A program made the position numbers and the translations under genes. A DNA stretch of 64,000 bases from Escallonia rubra. Taxonomy: Eukaryota > Streptophyta > Magnoliopsida > Escalloniales > Escalloniaceae. The notes beneath the pieces are model-generated. The model had not been told where the DNA came from. It ran no database searches and saw only the letters and a list, made by a program, of their open reading frames with translations. Positions 32,653-44,276 of this stretch are shown piece after piece (position 1 is the first letter of the stretch; each line of letters starts with the position of its first letter). The stretch lies in contig JAVXUO010001249.1 of NCBI GenBank assembly GCA_033065855.1, positions 62,001 through 126,000 of the forward strand, read 5' to 3'.

Positions 32653-33140
32653 TAAAGATGGCATCTGTCACTTCAGCCGGCCCCTTATTAATTGATGCCA
32701 CATCTAGTTCCTTGGAAGCCCTAATCGTTGATGCCACATCTAGTTCCTCGGAAGCCCTAATCGTTTCGCGAAGCCCATTCACATCTCCTTCTAAAATAGC
32801 CAGTACCGTTTGACTATCAGAACTCTGCTGTTCCAATTTCTGTAACATGTTCTTAGAACGCTCACAGCTGGCATTGGACCTCGAAACCCCATATGCGACT
32901 TCTTCAAAGTGGTGATATGTTCGATCCCAGTCAATTGTGTCTTGGCAAGTTCGTTTGATCATACTTTCATGTAGCTTGAGTTTACCATCAGCATATCTGT
33001 TACAGGTCAAATATGCCGTTAGCATGATTTATGGATCCTCCATGTATCAATTGGGCAAGCACCAATATTCATCTCATGAAACAACAAAAACGCAAAACCA
33101 AAATACCCTTTCTCCCATGCCTTTGCTATCTGATTCTTCT
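32653..33140 (-). repeat. Single dispersed satellite unit
   Basis: This is a nearly complete monomer of the 1-9,351 array with both 36-bp sub-repeats, from aaagatggcatctgtcactt to the same tgattcttct|gtggctcg junction that ends the array. Its minus-strand ORF (32,591-33,025) runs into the LRR sequence, giving a chimeric C-terminus. A tcaattgg variant near 33,048 and an acaacaaaaa spacer distinguish it from array units. Confidence 0.95.
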
Positions 33141-34256
33141 GTGGCTCGTTCATTGCAGCGCCAATTCTTCTCTATTTATCATTTCCAGAAGAAGTTAGCT
33201 TTGGTCACTCTGACACGAAACCAAGTGACTAGTGGACAAGCAATCAAAATTCATGACTGGTATCGATTCACATTTCATGTTAAAAGATTGTTCCAAAGTG
33301 AAAATGCAAGATCTGCAACTCTATAAAATATGAAATGGAGAAATATTTAAACCCCTCTTCAACAAATAAAGAATAAATGCTTCTAACGATCTAAGACGGT
33401 ATGTTTTAAGTCAAACACTCACCTACTTGATAGCAGAAACCAACTTCAAGAAATACAGGAGCTTCTAAGAACTAAAGAAAAATAATATTCATAGATATAC
33501 ACAAATCTATAGCGTCACCACATAAGCACCCCAATTCTCTTTCTTCGTAATTCAGCAAATCGATAATAGGAATCCTAGATATCGCTCCCTCAGATCATTT
33601 CTCATGTCCGACTTGTATATGAACATAGATAGAGACAATAAACCACACTAGAAAATGATGCGTTTGGGTAATTCATTGTGCGTTAAAAGTAACAATCACA
33701 CGGATGTATAATAGGGTTCAATAATCCAATTGAAACGCATGGTTTCTACATGGATCGACAAAATAAATTCCAACAGAGACCAAAAATGTAAACAACAACC
33801 ATAAGAGCTTAAACAACTAAAATTGCAACAAGGCCACCCTCTAACCAACAAGGACAAGAGCTTAAACAACTACTATTGTAACAAGGCCACCCTCCCTGCG
33901 GTATACTCCAAAAAACAGGTATACTCCATCTACAAATGTTTGTTCATAAGAAGTTGTAAGACCCAGGTCAGCTTATTTTTTCATCTCCCAGCAAAGCGCC
34001 TTTGCCCCACCCCTCCCCCAACCCAAGTCGCCCCATCTTTAATTTAAACCGGCCTACCCGACCCCGTCCCATCTCATTTAGATCGACCCGCCCCATTTAG
34101 CTCGATTCACACTACAAGTTAATTCGATCAGTTTTAAAAGAATTTCTTGTTTAATACTAGTCACGTTAGTTTCACAATAAACTATTTTCTATATACCGGT
34201 TGGCAAATGCGGTTGGAGGAAGGGGCTGCCGGAGTGGATTTTGCCGGCAGCGACTG
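33141..34256. repeat. Array flank, copy B of the duplicated 1.1-kb block
   Basis: This is the counterpart of 9,352-10,454 with a few dozen point differences and a short extra segment (ccccaattctctttcttcgt) near 33,529. Homology ends at gccggcagcgactg. It is followed by 11 unmatched bases and then the right copy of the 43-bp LRR repeat. Confidence 0.92.
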
Positions 34257-34267
34257 TCGTCTACCTG

Positions 34268-34310
34268 CCACCATGGTTTTCAACCTTACAGTCTTTAACG
34301 ACTCTGTAAG
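34268..34310 (+). repeat. 43-bp direct repeat, right copy
   Basis: It is identical to 32,608-32,650. After it the sequence continues gtgtcccctcacattg, presumably the original intron of the receptor-kinase gene. Confidence 0.97.
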
Positions 34311-35272
34311 TGTCCCCTCACATTGTCTCCGAATCCTAAGGAACCATTTATATCCTCAGCCACCTAAGAATTTTCAAAAAACCATAACCGGCGTCACTCT
34401 TTCACCGTCTGTTTGAGATCTTTGACAACCCACTGACTTTGCGATGGCAGAAATATGGAACATAACTACAGACCAGCATCTGTTCAATGCCATGTAATGT
34501 TGCAATTTGGATGGCATCTCAAACTCTTAATTGATAACATCAAAACATAACAGTACAAAAATATCATAAGCTATAAAATAGCAGTGAACCTACAAAAGAA
34601 ATCATGAAACTAATGACAAGAACCCAAATCTATTTCTAAATCTAATTAACATATGAAAAATATCATTATGAATTCACAAGATTTTCCATCAAAAATAGAA
34701 TAAAAGATTAACAGATTGAAGAGGCGACAATAGATTCGAGGGGCTCAGATCTATTAGTGAAGAAGAAGATCAAATATAGTGAAAGAATGAGATAGGACAA
34801 ACCTAAAGGAAGCGGAGGCAGCAGTGGCAGAGACAGAGGAGGTGGGGACGACAGTGGCAGAGGAGTAGGCAGCGACGTGCAGGAGCAATGGAGTTGGGCT
34901 TGGGAGAAAAGTGACGAGGAGAAAACGAGGAGAAAAGTGACGAGACTTTTTATTTTGGAAAATGACTTACGGTCTTAATTTTGGGAAATCGTTTTCCGAA
35001 AATTTGGTCTTGTTTTTTCACAGTACGTAAACATTTTTCTATAAATTGTTTTCCAGTGAACACGCCAAACACCGGAGAATACAGAAAACGTTTTCCGGAA
35101 AATATTTTCCCTGAAATAAACAGGGCCTTATTTTACAGCATATCTCTTCAAGGGGCTTGGAGTTTTCTCCTTCTTTTTGTTTCGGTTATTCGATTCTACT
35201 GCCATTTTTTTTTTGCGTATAAGAGCAATGTCAGGATTGATTGGTTGATGATATCATATTGTTTGTCACCTT
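34311..35272. other. No gene; probable MITE end at about 34,950-35,130
   Basis: The first part may be leftover receptor-kinase intron. A purine-rich ggcagcagtggcagagac stretch lies at 34,815-34,900. At 34,980-35,130, repeated gttttccgaaaa / gaaaacgttttccgg / ggaaaatattttcc motifs end in aacagggcctta, the look of a short inverted-repeat transposon end. No target duplication was resolved. Confidence 0.45.
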
Positions 35273-35833
35273 GGAAGTACCGACACCTTATATGGGACTA
35301 GGTATGGTGTCCGATACCTACCGACATCTCCGGACACGTGTCAGACACCTCTCAGCGGTGTCAAAATATTTTTTAATTTCGAAATACCACCTATCACAGC
35401 ACTAAATACTTTTCTAAGTCGACTGTGCGACACTTAGCTAAATAAAGCTCCTACTTGCACGCTAAGCCAGCCAATCCCTCAGGTTGGGCGATGTTAAGAG
35501 CACACGAACAAAGGAAAACTAGAGTTTGGGAGAATGATATTCACTATATTTCTTGAAGAATGCTACAATGCTTGGATCACTCTATGCATTGGCCAACTCT
35601 ATGCCTTAGCCAAGGGAAGCGTTAACTATTTATAATACTCTACCTCCTCAACGGACGTTGGGGATACATTTGATCCTCTGGTCTACATTTCATCTCTAGA
35701 ATTATATACAATAGTATCTAGATATTTACAAGTTTCCCTACCTTTCTAGAGTTCTCATATAAGTCTCTAGAATTATCTCTTATGTATAAGAAGTATGTGT
35801 AGAGAGTTAGTGAACATTCTGGAGACCTTATCC

Positions 35834-36706
35834 TAAGGGTGGCAATTGTGACCAAAACTCATTTATCCGCCCACTTAAAATTCACCCAAACCCATCAATT
35901 TAATAATTTGGTCTTAAATGAGTCACTTATTTTAAACATAATAACTCACGAGTTTAAGTGGGTTCTAAATGGGTGCCCATTTAGCCATATAAATCTCTAA
36001 TATATTATACGAAGGTGTAATAAACTCAGATGGACGATTAAATTCCATTCACCTACCACTCATAAAGGTTGATTCGCATACCATTAAACCATCCAAAGCT
36101 TAATTTTCCACCCATATCCCACTTACTATGCTGAGATGACTCACAGATCTGGACAATCACTTTAGAATATACTCCAAATAACAACTGCATCATGGAACCA
36201 AAGAGCTTCAACCCCAATTTGATTTCTAGCTCGAACCGCTATAGTACGATGGGTCGAAAGGGTGCAAGACCATGCGATGGATGGTCGCCGTCACTGTAGC
36301 TGGCAGTTCTTAATGGTTTGATGACGGTTGGTTAAGGTGCGGTGGTGGCTGTGACGACGGATGTAGTGCTAGTGGGTATTATGGTGGGGCAGCTGGCGGT
36401 TTGTCGCCGTCGCCGCCATTTACCGGCATCGACGGTTATGGTGACAGTTTGGTATGGTGAGACTGGTTGTGGGTGGGCTGGAAATGGTGGATGAAGATGA
36501 AGAGAAGTTGAAAATTTATACTTTGTGTTCTTCTGAAGAAAGAAATGGGTCACTATTGAATAATGGGTGAAACCAATCCATTTAATGAGATGATCCAATT
36601 GACCCATTAAGCAATGGGTAAAATGGGTCAATGACCCGTATATACCTAACCCATTTAACTTATACCCAAACTTAACCCCACCCACCCATCTTGCCACCTC
36701 TATTAT
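35834..36706. mobile_element. Non-autonomous hAT-like element
   Basis: The ends agggtggcaattg and catcttgccacct are imperfect inverted repeats. Subterminal DNA is rich in aaatgggt/acccattt on both sides. The shared ttatcc next to each end (ttatccta, tattatcc) may be a decayed 8-bp duplication. No coding capacity. Confidence 0.55.
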
Positions 36707-36911
36707 CCATTTATCGCCTCGTAACTATTTTCACAGGCGCCTGTCTCCGACATTTTATGCATCCTTAGTCCTTACGAAGATGTGTGGTAACGTACGAGAC
36801 TAAAGTACAAATTTTCAAACTTATTTGGGGATTTGTGTGTAATAATTGACAATTTTGGTGCTCTTTTGGAAATAAACTTTAAGGAAGCCTAATTAGATCG
36901 ACCCATAACCG

Positions 36912-37032
36912 TTGTCTTCTGAGTCTTCTTCTTGCGGTGTCAAGAGAGGGAACGAAGCAGACGACCTACCCAAACTGGTCGCCGGAGGATCTCGCCTTCG
37001 TATCTCCCCGCCGTCGCCGGATTCCAGCAACA
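36912..37032 (+). other. Probable 5' leader exon of the RabGAP gene
   Basis: GC- and pyrimidine-rich sequence ends ccagcaacag|gtacct, a good donor. A matching acceptor (ttttttgttcag) lies at about 37,614, and the next exon holds the start codon at 37,721. It contains an out-of-context ATG-less open frame only. Inference from splice signals. Confidence 0.45.
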
Positions 37033-37720
37033 GGTACCTTTGTCGTCTTTCTCTCTCATCTCTCTCCCTCGTTTCGGTACATTCGAAGATGACACTATGT
37101 AGATTGAGCCCTTGGTCGAAGGAAAGAGATAATAGCTGTGTGACTTTGTAAGAGTTAAGTAGTGAAGTAATTTCTTATGATTTTGCAAGAGTTTCCTATT
37201 TCTGTTTCTGTTTGGGCGTTGAAGAAGAGGGTGCTTTCCCTGTTTCTGTTACCTGTTTGCATGACTTAGTAAGAGTTGAGTAATGAAGTACTTTGTTATG
37301 TTATGTGCCATGTTTTTTTGTACTATATTGCATTTAAATTTTAAGTATGACTTTTATTTGAGTTGCTTGTTTTAGATGTAGGATGTATTTGATATTTAAT
37401 GAATATATATACATAATAAAATTCAGCGGTGTTCTGCGGTGTCCAAAATCTTGCGGTGTCGGGTGTCCCGGTCGGTGTCGGTGTCGGATGCGGTGTCCGT
37501 GTCCGTGCTACTTAGTTTTTCACAAATGCGTTGGACAACCATTTTAGTCTATCCTGTTTTGGACTTGTATTAATTGAGCTGTTTGTTTATGTTTAGTTCC
37601 CTTTTTTTGTTCAGAATTTCGGGTTTTGAGTTGAATTTTGGTAAAGGCGCTACAATGTCGCAAAATTTTTGTTGTTGTTATTGGCCTTTTGGGGTGCTGG
37701 ATCTTGTATGAGTTGGCGGG

Positions 37721-40700
37721 ATGGAAAAGAAAAAGATTGATGACACTGAACAAGGTGGCGTTCCGGCAGTTAGAGTTGACAGATTTGGATTTGTGAAGCA
37801 GGAACTTAATTCGCCCGATGGTCTAGTTAAGAGCAAGTCAGCATTTGAGTATGAGAGGTATGAAACTTCTCAATTATCGACTCAGTTTTAGCATCTGGAC
37901 ATTGTCAATTTGCAATAGCATATGGTGTTTCATTTATTGATGTTTAGCCAGTGTGATGATTTACCGATTGGATTAGGCCCAACTCGAAGGTGGTCAATTT
38001 ACTATCACGAATAGCAATGAGAGAGTTATTAGTTTTCTTACTGAAGATTTATTTCATTATTTTTGCCTTACTTGTGTCTTATTGAGGGGGTCTAGATGCC
38101 ATTTTCTCTTGGAATTTTAGCGACAAAGTGCACGAGGGAAAACTAACTCTTGCCCTTTGTCGCCTGCTAGCTTGTGACGCATGTTCTGTATCCGGTATGT
38201 CGTGCTGTGACTCCAGGAAAACTAATCCATTCCCCTTGCTTCAACTAATCTAGGCCTTTATTGTTTCTTTCCTGGATATGCTGGATATTGCGAGATAGAG
38301 AATTGAACCAAATTTCTCCTCAAAAGTTCAAGCTACTAACCATAACAATCTTGTTTGTTTGATGTTATGGTTGAGCTCTAGGGCTGACAGTGATTAAACT
38401 GTAGATTGCGCGTAAAAAAAGTTTACTTTCATAACTCTTTTTTGCGTCATATAGCCTACAATGTGCACCACTTCCATTAACAGATATATTGTAGAGGTTA
38501 AAGGCACATGTTTATGCGCTTTAATTGTCATCATCGTTGAGCTGTAGTGGTTTGGGTTGTTGCGGAGTGAATTGCTCTTTTATGGTTACATGATCGTACT
38601 CTTTGATTTCTACTTTTTTCTATTTTCCTTGCGGACCAAGTAATATGAAGCATTTCCAGGGAGGAAAGAAGGATTAGAAAATGGAGGAAGATGATTGGGG
38701 TTGGAGGCAGTGATTGGAAGCACTATGTAAGGAGGAAACCGCATGTTGTTAAAAGGCGCATAAGAAAAGGTATTCCTGATTGTCTCAGGGGTCTTGTTTG
38801 GCAGTTAATCTCAGGAAGTCGAGACCTCTTGCTGATGAACCCTGGTGTTTATGAGGTGATCTTTTTCTTTTGCACGTCTATATTACCCCATGTATGATGT
38901 TCTTTTGTTTCTATTTCTTCTACTAGTTTGTATAGCATGAGGGTTTATGGACATAAGGATGTCAATTATCAGTACCTGGAACATGTAACTGCATCAAACT
39001 TACTAGTTGTTCTCCTTTACATCCCCCACCCTCCTCTTCTACACGTCTTAATAAGGACCACACTTGAAGTGATAATTACATCGTAGCAAGCAACATAAAT
39101 TCTTGTTTATTGTCGAGAAGATGGAAGTGTAGATGCCTATTATCATCTGATTCCCTTATTAGCCGCAGTCTTTAGACAAAATCATTAGAGGGCCATGCAT
39201 GGCTTAAGGTCTATGTAGTTTTAATTGGTCAACCAAACAATCATCTATACAGACAGCAGAGCTGTACTTCCTAGGGTTTTTTCTCCTGGGGAGGGTGGGG
39301 GAGCAGGGAATTTGACGCATGACCCCCTCAGGAGGAGGTAAATTAACTAGCGAGTAAAAGCCTCTAAACTCTTCTTCTGCAAGAAGAAAGTGGAACTTGA
39401 CTGTAGTTATTTGAACGTATGTCACTATCTGATTCAAGGTACATATTTCGATGATTATTTGAACATCTGACTCAAGGTACATCTTGAGAAGGGACGACTG
39501 ATGTAGCTCTATGAGTTGTACCACACTGCCGATTACAGTCTTCTGAAGTTGCCTGTTTTGTGGCAAATTCACAAGTTTATCATATCTTTTCTTGCTCTCG
39601 TTGAATACAGTGAGCTGCAATCTCTGCATAAGATAGTCTATTGTCCTCGAAAATGAGCAACTTTAGCATTTGGCATTGCCAGGGGCCCTTGTTACCATGT
39701 CTATTGAAGTTTCATAATATCGCCGGCTCATTTGATGACCTGATATTTTCCTTGGGTATATTTATACTTGAATATTTCGTGTAATATTTGCATTTTTATG
39801 CTTTTTCCCATCTTGACTACTTTTTACTTTTGTTGTTGGACTGAACAAACTGTTCTGTGCTGCAGCAACTGGTTATATACGAGACTTCAGCTTCGGAGCT
39901 GGATATAATTCGGGATATTTCTCGTACTTTTCCCTCCCATGTTTTCTTCCAGCAGAGACATGGACCTGGGCAGAGGTCTCTGTACAACGTTTTGAAGGCA
40001 TACTCTGTTTATGACAGAGATGTCGGATATGTTCAGGTTTATGATTTATATATCACATCTCACTTCTTGCTGCTTTTGCAGAATAGCAAATAGTCAAATT
40101 AAATTTTCTTATCTGCAGGGAATGGGATTTTTAGCTGGTCTCTTGCTTCTTTATATGAGTGAAGAAGATGCATTTTGGTTATTGGTTGCATTACTCAAAG
40201 GAGCTGTACATGCCCCAATGGAAGGATTATACCTGGTAACTCTTTTAGTCCAAGAACATGGTGGTGTTACCCTGTAATCCATTTACTCTAATATCTTTGA
40301 TAATGTGATCAAAAGAGTAGGTTTAGATTTTGAGTTTTGTAGGTTTTGTGGTAAGAGCGGTTTTGTGGTAAGAGCAAATCTGTCAAAACAGTTGGAAAGA
40401 AAATACACATGGGGTGCCACAGTGTCGCCATGATGACGTTGAGTGACCTCTAGCTGGAGTCATGATTGTGTGATACCCAACAACTGTCTGGACAAGCATC
40501 TTTCACGAAAGAAGGACCTCAAACTCAGTATGACCAATCTAAGGCACATTTCTACGAGTTCAATTCTTGCCTTGTAAACCGTTCAGCTGCCAACTCACGT
40601 ACCCATTAAAAGAAGTGTCAAGCCACAGAGGATTACCTGAGGCGTGTCCTAGCATCTTGGGATGCTATGGCATTCCTGCAAAACAGAATTATCAGTCAAA

Positions 40701-41604
40701 ATGTAGGAGCTTCTCTGTGTTGCTACCTTTGACTGACCGAGTGAGCTTGAGGTCTCTCTCTCTCTCTCTCTCTCTCTCCCTCTTTTTTGTGCACTAGTGT
40801 GTGTGTATGTTTGCAAGATGAAGCACTCTTGACTTTCTTCTTTTGCAAAGTGTTCTGAAGGTCTCGACTTGTTTGCTTTTGCCTTTGCCTTATGTGTGCC
40901 CCATTTAGTGAGGAATAATTGATTAGTGAGAAATAATTGTATAGCCATGTAGTGACCACTCCATAATATCAGATGAAAGCCTTTATTGTCTTTCTGCTAC
41001 CACGTGAAGCACATTCACTGTGTACTTAGAACTGTTATCTTATGGTTGTGGAGTAGGTGGGCTTACCCCTTGTTCAGCAATACCTATTTCAGTTTGAGCT
41101 TCTGGTGAGGGAGCACTTGCCAAAGGTGGGAGAGCATTTTATTCAAGAAATGATAAACCCTAGCATGTATGCGAGCCAGTGGTTTATAACCGTTTTCTCA
41201 TACTCTTTTCCATTCCATTTGGCTCTTCGAATCTGGGATGTTTTCCTCTTTGAGGTAAGAATAAGATATATGGTCATTTATGCAACCCCCACCCGATACA
41301 CAAAATGCGACTATCTTTTTTATGGATCTTAACAAATTTCTATTGACCAGGGCGTTAAAATTGTTTTCAAAGTCGGTTTGGCCCTATTGAAATATTGCCA
41401 CGATGACTTGGTGAGTTTCTCATGATCTCATTATGCATGTTCCTGTTACATCCATATAAAATATTTGTAGATATATTTTTTTTGAACAATTTATATGTTC
41501 ATCAGGTTAAATTACCTTTTGAGAAACTCATACATGCTTTGCGTAACTTCCCGGAGGATGCAATGGACCCGGATACGTTATTGCCCCTGGCCTACTCACT
41601 CAAG

Positions 41605-41638
<34 letters not shown>

Positions 41639-43120
41639 GCTATTTATTTATCTAGCTAAGTATCCATCTATCTCCATTCATCCATCTCCCTATCTCATTC
41701 AATTCTCCGCCCCTGCTCCCAACCCAAGGACTGGGGGAGGTACCTCTCATGAGTTCATCGTTGCTGAATATGAGATTTAGGCAACTAAGCTCATGTCGTT
41801 GTTCTTCATACTTTTCTTTGATAAGCACTATTGCAATGATGGCCCCGGAGAGGGCATACTCACAAAGACTAGAGTGGATGTTAAGCAAAAACAAAAACTC
41901 CAAAACAGCAAAGTGGTGGGTGAAGCAAAATTCTCTACCACAGCCACACACTCATCAAAAAATCCTACCACCGAACCATGCCACTGGAGCCTAGAAAATT
42001 TATCTACACAGCTAGACAAAAGTCATAATTTATATCCTTTCATGGCATAATGAATCTAGAAAGTTGTCCTTGAACCAAAAAAGAGAGGCTCAAGAATAAC
42101 AGATATAAGCAGTGCAATGAAGCTCAACCCCATCAGAAGTACGCCTACCCCTCTCATTAGCAATGGACCACACAGAGACCATCCTCCATCTCCGGCCTCC
42201 TATCTTAGGCACCTTCTCCCTTTCGAGGACCAACTGACGACTTAGCAAAGTAAGAAGAAGGCCTCACAAAGCAAGTTGCGGATAAGTGATGTATATAGAT
42301 TTCACTTAGGTATTGTTCCTGGTGATGCATTGTTTAGCATCTTATCTATTTTGGATAAACTGTCAACTGGCCTTTCATGGCTAACAACAATCTCGTGTTT
42401 CGTTTAAGAATCTTGAAGCAGATGTCTTTTGTGTGCAGAATGTCCTCATGACTAAAAGACGTTCTATAATAAGGGTGCAAATAGAAATGAGGAGCTAATC
42501 CATACAAAATTTCTGGAGATTTTACCACAGATCTCCGGTGCCGGACAAGCATATAATTAGAATTGACATGGCATCTAGGCTGTAGTAGCCCACCTTAGTT
42601 TTACATAGCAGCAGGGGCGTACAGCTTGCTGCTCCACGGATTTGAAATCTATACACACTTGACTAAAGTGCTCAATTTTGCGGTGTCCCATTCAATGTTT
42701 CTACGTTAGTGAGACATCAAAGTAGTTCCTTCCCCACGATCTCTCCCCAGCCCCCTCTTGTTTTAGTCAGGCCTCCAAAAGTCATGAACCTCTATACAAA
42801 GTTTTAAGATCTGGTCCTTTGAGATGGTTTAGGTATGAGCTATAGGCTTGAACGATAAACATTATTCTATTCAACTCACGCCTAGTGATTCATTGGTTCT
42901 TTTCTGTATGTCCCCAAGCTAAACTTGTACCCAGGCCAAAGCCACCATAAGAATGCTTTGTAGTCTATTTTAGTTATTTTTTTATCAGTTGTGCTTGTAG
43001 ATTTCATAGTTTATTTGCAATTATTAGGTCTCCAAGCGTTTGGAGGAACTGAAGCAAGAGTATGAAAAGAAAAATGGGAAGCTAGCAGAATCGGTGAAGC
43101 AGAAAAAGCAGCCACCTTGA
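37721..43120 (+). CDS. TBC-domain Rab GTPase-activating protein, 8 coding exons
   Basis: Exons: 37,721-37,857, 38,660-38,855, 39,866-40,036, 40,119-40,235, 41,057-41,254, 41,351-41,410, 41,506-41,604 and 43,028-43,120. All are GT-AG with matching phases, giving 356 aa. The TBC domain starts near RKGIPDCLRGLVWQ (exon 2). The arginine finger is in IIRDISRTFP (Arg131) and the glutamine finger in YVQGMGF (Gln168); both catalytic residues are present. NPSMYASQWF and FPFHLALRIWDVF follow, and the C-terminus is a short charged helix (KRLEELKQEYEKK). These proteins speed GTP hydrolysis by Rab/Ypt GTPases in membrane traffic; the Rab target cannot be read from sequence. It resembles Arabidopsis At3g02460 (from memory). 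Exon 7's donor runs straight into a (TC)n tract. Fragments of exons 3-4 occur at 16,538. Confidence 0.93.
40754..40786. repeat. (TC)n microsatellite in RabGAP intron 4
   Basis: About 13 TC units lie in the intron between exons 4 and 5. This intron region also has diverged copies at 15,000-15,140 and 16,830-16,960. Confidence 0.9.
41607..41635. repeat. (TC)n microsatellite at the RabGAP exon 7 donor
   Basis: The exon ends tcactcaag and the intron starts gtcctctctctc, so the repeat begins about 2 bases after the donor GT. The +3 to +6 positions of the donor are set by the repeat and not by the usual AAGT. Confidence 0.9.
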
Positions 43121-43587
43121 GTGCATGTCTTGGCAGGCACCTTGCTATTGGGAGAAGCTCTTGTGAATATGTCTCAACTTATTCTTGTAATTTTTTGAAT
43201 CTGTCCGTGACGGCTAGGTTTTTTGCTGGCCATGTCCCAGGCCAACATATTGTTTATAAAACCAACTTTACATTCAACTGTTACTTCCGAATTTGTGCAG
43301 TGCGAAGAAAGTTGGAGCATTATCTACTCATCACCTGATAAGATCGAATACTTTGGGTGGACTAGAAAGAAAGAAGAATATTAATCACCTTTGTAGGTGA
43401 TACAGTTCCATAACCAGATTATGGAGAAAGCTGTCTTTTTGGACCCTTTGTCTAACTTTGCCGAGAAAGAAAGCTGAGTTGCCTGTTAACCACTTGTTCT
43501 AGGTTCTGTATTATTTGATTTATAGCATGATTAGCGCGTGGTACCATTTTGTTATAGGAGCTTATCCATCATAGAACAAGAGACTAC
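43121..43587 (+). other. RabGAP 3' region
   Basis: Probable 3' untranslated and downstream DNA. No further gene was seen. Confidence 0.5.
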
Positions 43588-44276
43588 TTAGTTTAGGTTT
43601 GCTTACAACAGCTTTTTTGTCCTAATTTTTTGACAGTTTTTAAAAATCTGAAAAGATGTGAGCTGCTGCCAGTACATTTTTTTTTCAGTTTAAAAATCAG
43701 TTTTTAAACTGAAGAGCAAAAAAAAATTCTCCAGAAACTGGTTTTTTTTTTCACTGGTTTTTTTTTCTGGACCACCATCACCACCCTCCCACCGTCGGCA
43801 GCCACCTGGCGACCACCGGGGCCGCCGGCGACCGCCGGAGACTGCCGTCTGCCACCTCCGGCCGCCGGCGACCACCGCCGGAGACTGCCGGCTGCCACCT
43901 CCGGCCGCCGGCGACCACCGCCAGAGACTGCCGGCTGCCACCTCCGGCCGCCGGCTACTGTGATGGCCACCACCGCTACACCCCACCACCGCCACCGCAA
44001 ACCACCAAAAAAAAAAGTCAAAATAAAAAGGGTTACCAAACACCAAAAAAAAAATCTAAAAAAAAAGGTGTTATCAAACGCCCACTTGTTTTTATAAAAA
44101 AAAAAAATTTAAGCTGCGATTTAAAAAACTACTTTTTAAAAACTGAAAACCAAAAAAAAAATTTGTCAAAAGAACCCTTAGTTTATAGGTGTTGCTTATG
44201 CTTAACAGCTTTATTATGTAGCTAATATGCCAAGTGACAATCTTATCCTCAAAGATGTTAGCTGCTGCCAGTACAT
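43588..44276. mobile_element. MITE-like element with GC-rich minisatellite core, flanked by a duplication
   Basis: T-rich and A-rich inverted ends (ttcagtttaaaaatcagttt at about 43,685; aaaactactttttaaaaact at about 44,127) surround a core of three tandem copies of a 40-43-bp unit (gccgccggcgaccaccgccg …) at about 43,821-43,953. The flanks repeat each other: 43,652-43,677 and 44,251-44,276 share aaagatgt[g/t]agctgctgcc agtacat with one difference, and cttagtttaggtttgctt at 43,588 resembles 44,177. Open frames across the core are compositional. A related element is at 28,000-28,350. Confidence 0.65.

Larger units (their letters stand above)
35273..37513. mobile_element. Candidate TIR element with GACACC-rich ends
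   Basis: The left end (gaagtaccgacacc, then several gacacc/ggtgtc motifs to 35,360) is mirrored by the right end (ggtgtcggtgtcgg … ggtgtccgtgtccgtgct at 37,425-37,510). It encloses another hAT-like element and the presumed 5' leader exon of the RabGAP gene. No transposase was seen, so class and exact ends are uncertain. Confidence 0.4.

Noticed and set aside
43690..44046. Gly/Arg/Trp-rich ORFs over the GC-rich core
   Set aside because: Frames stay open because the minisatellite is GC-rich; the region is a non-coding inverted-repeat element.
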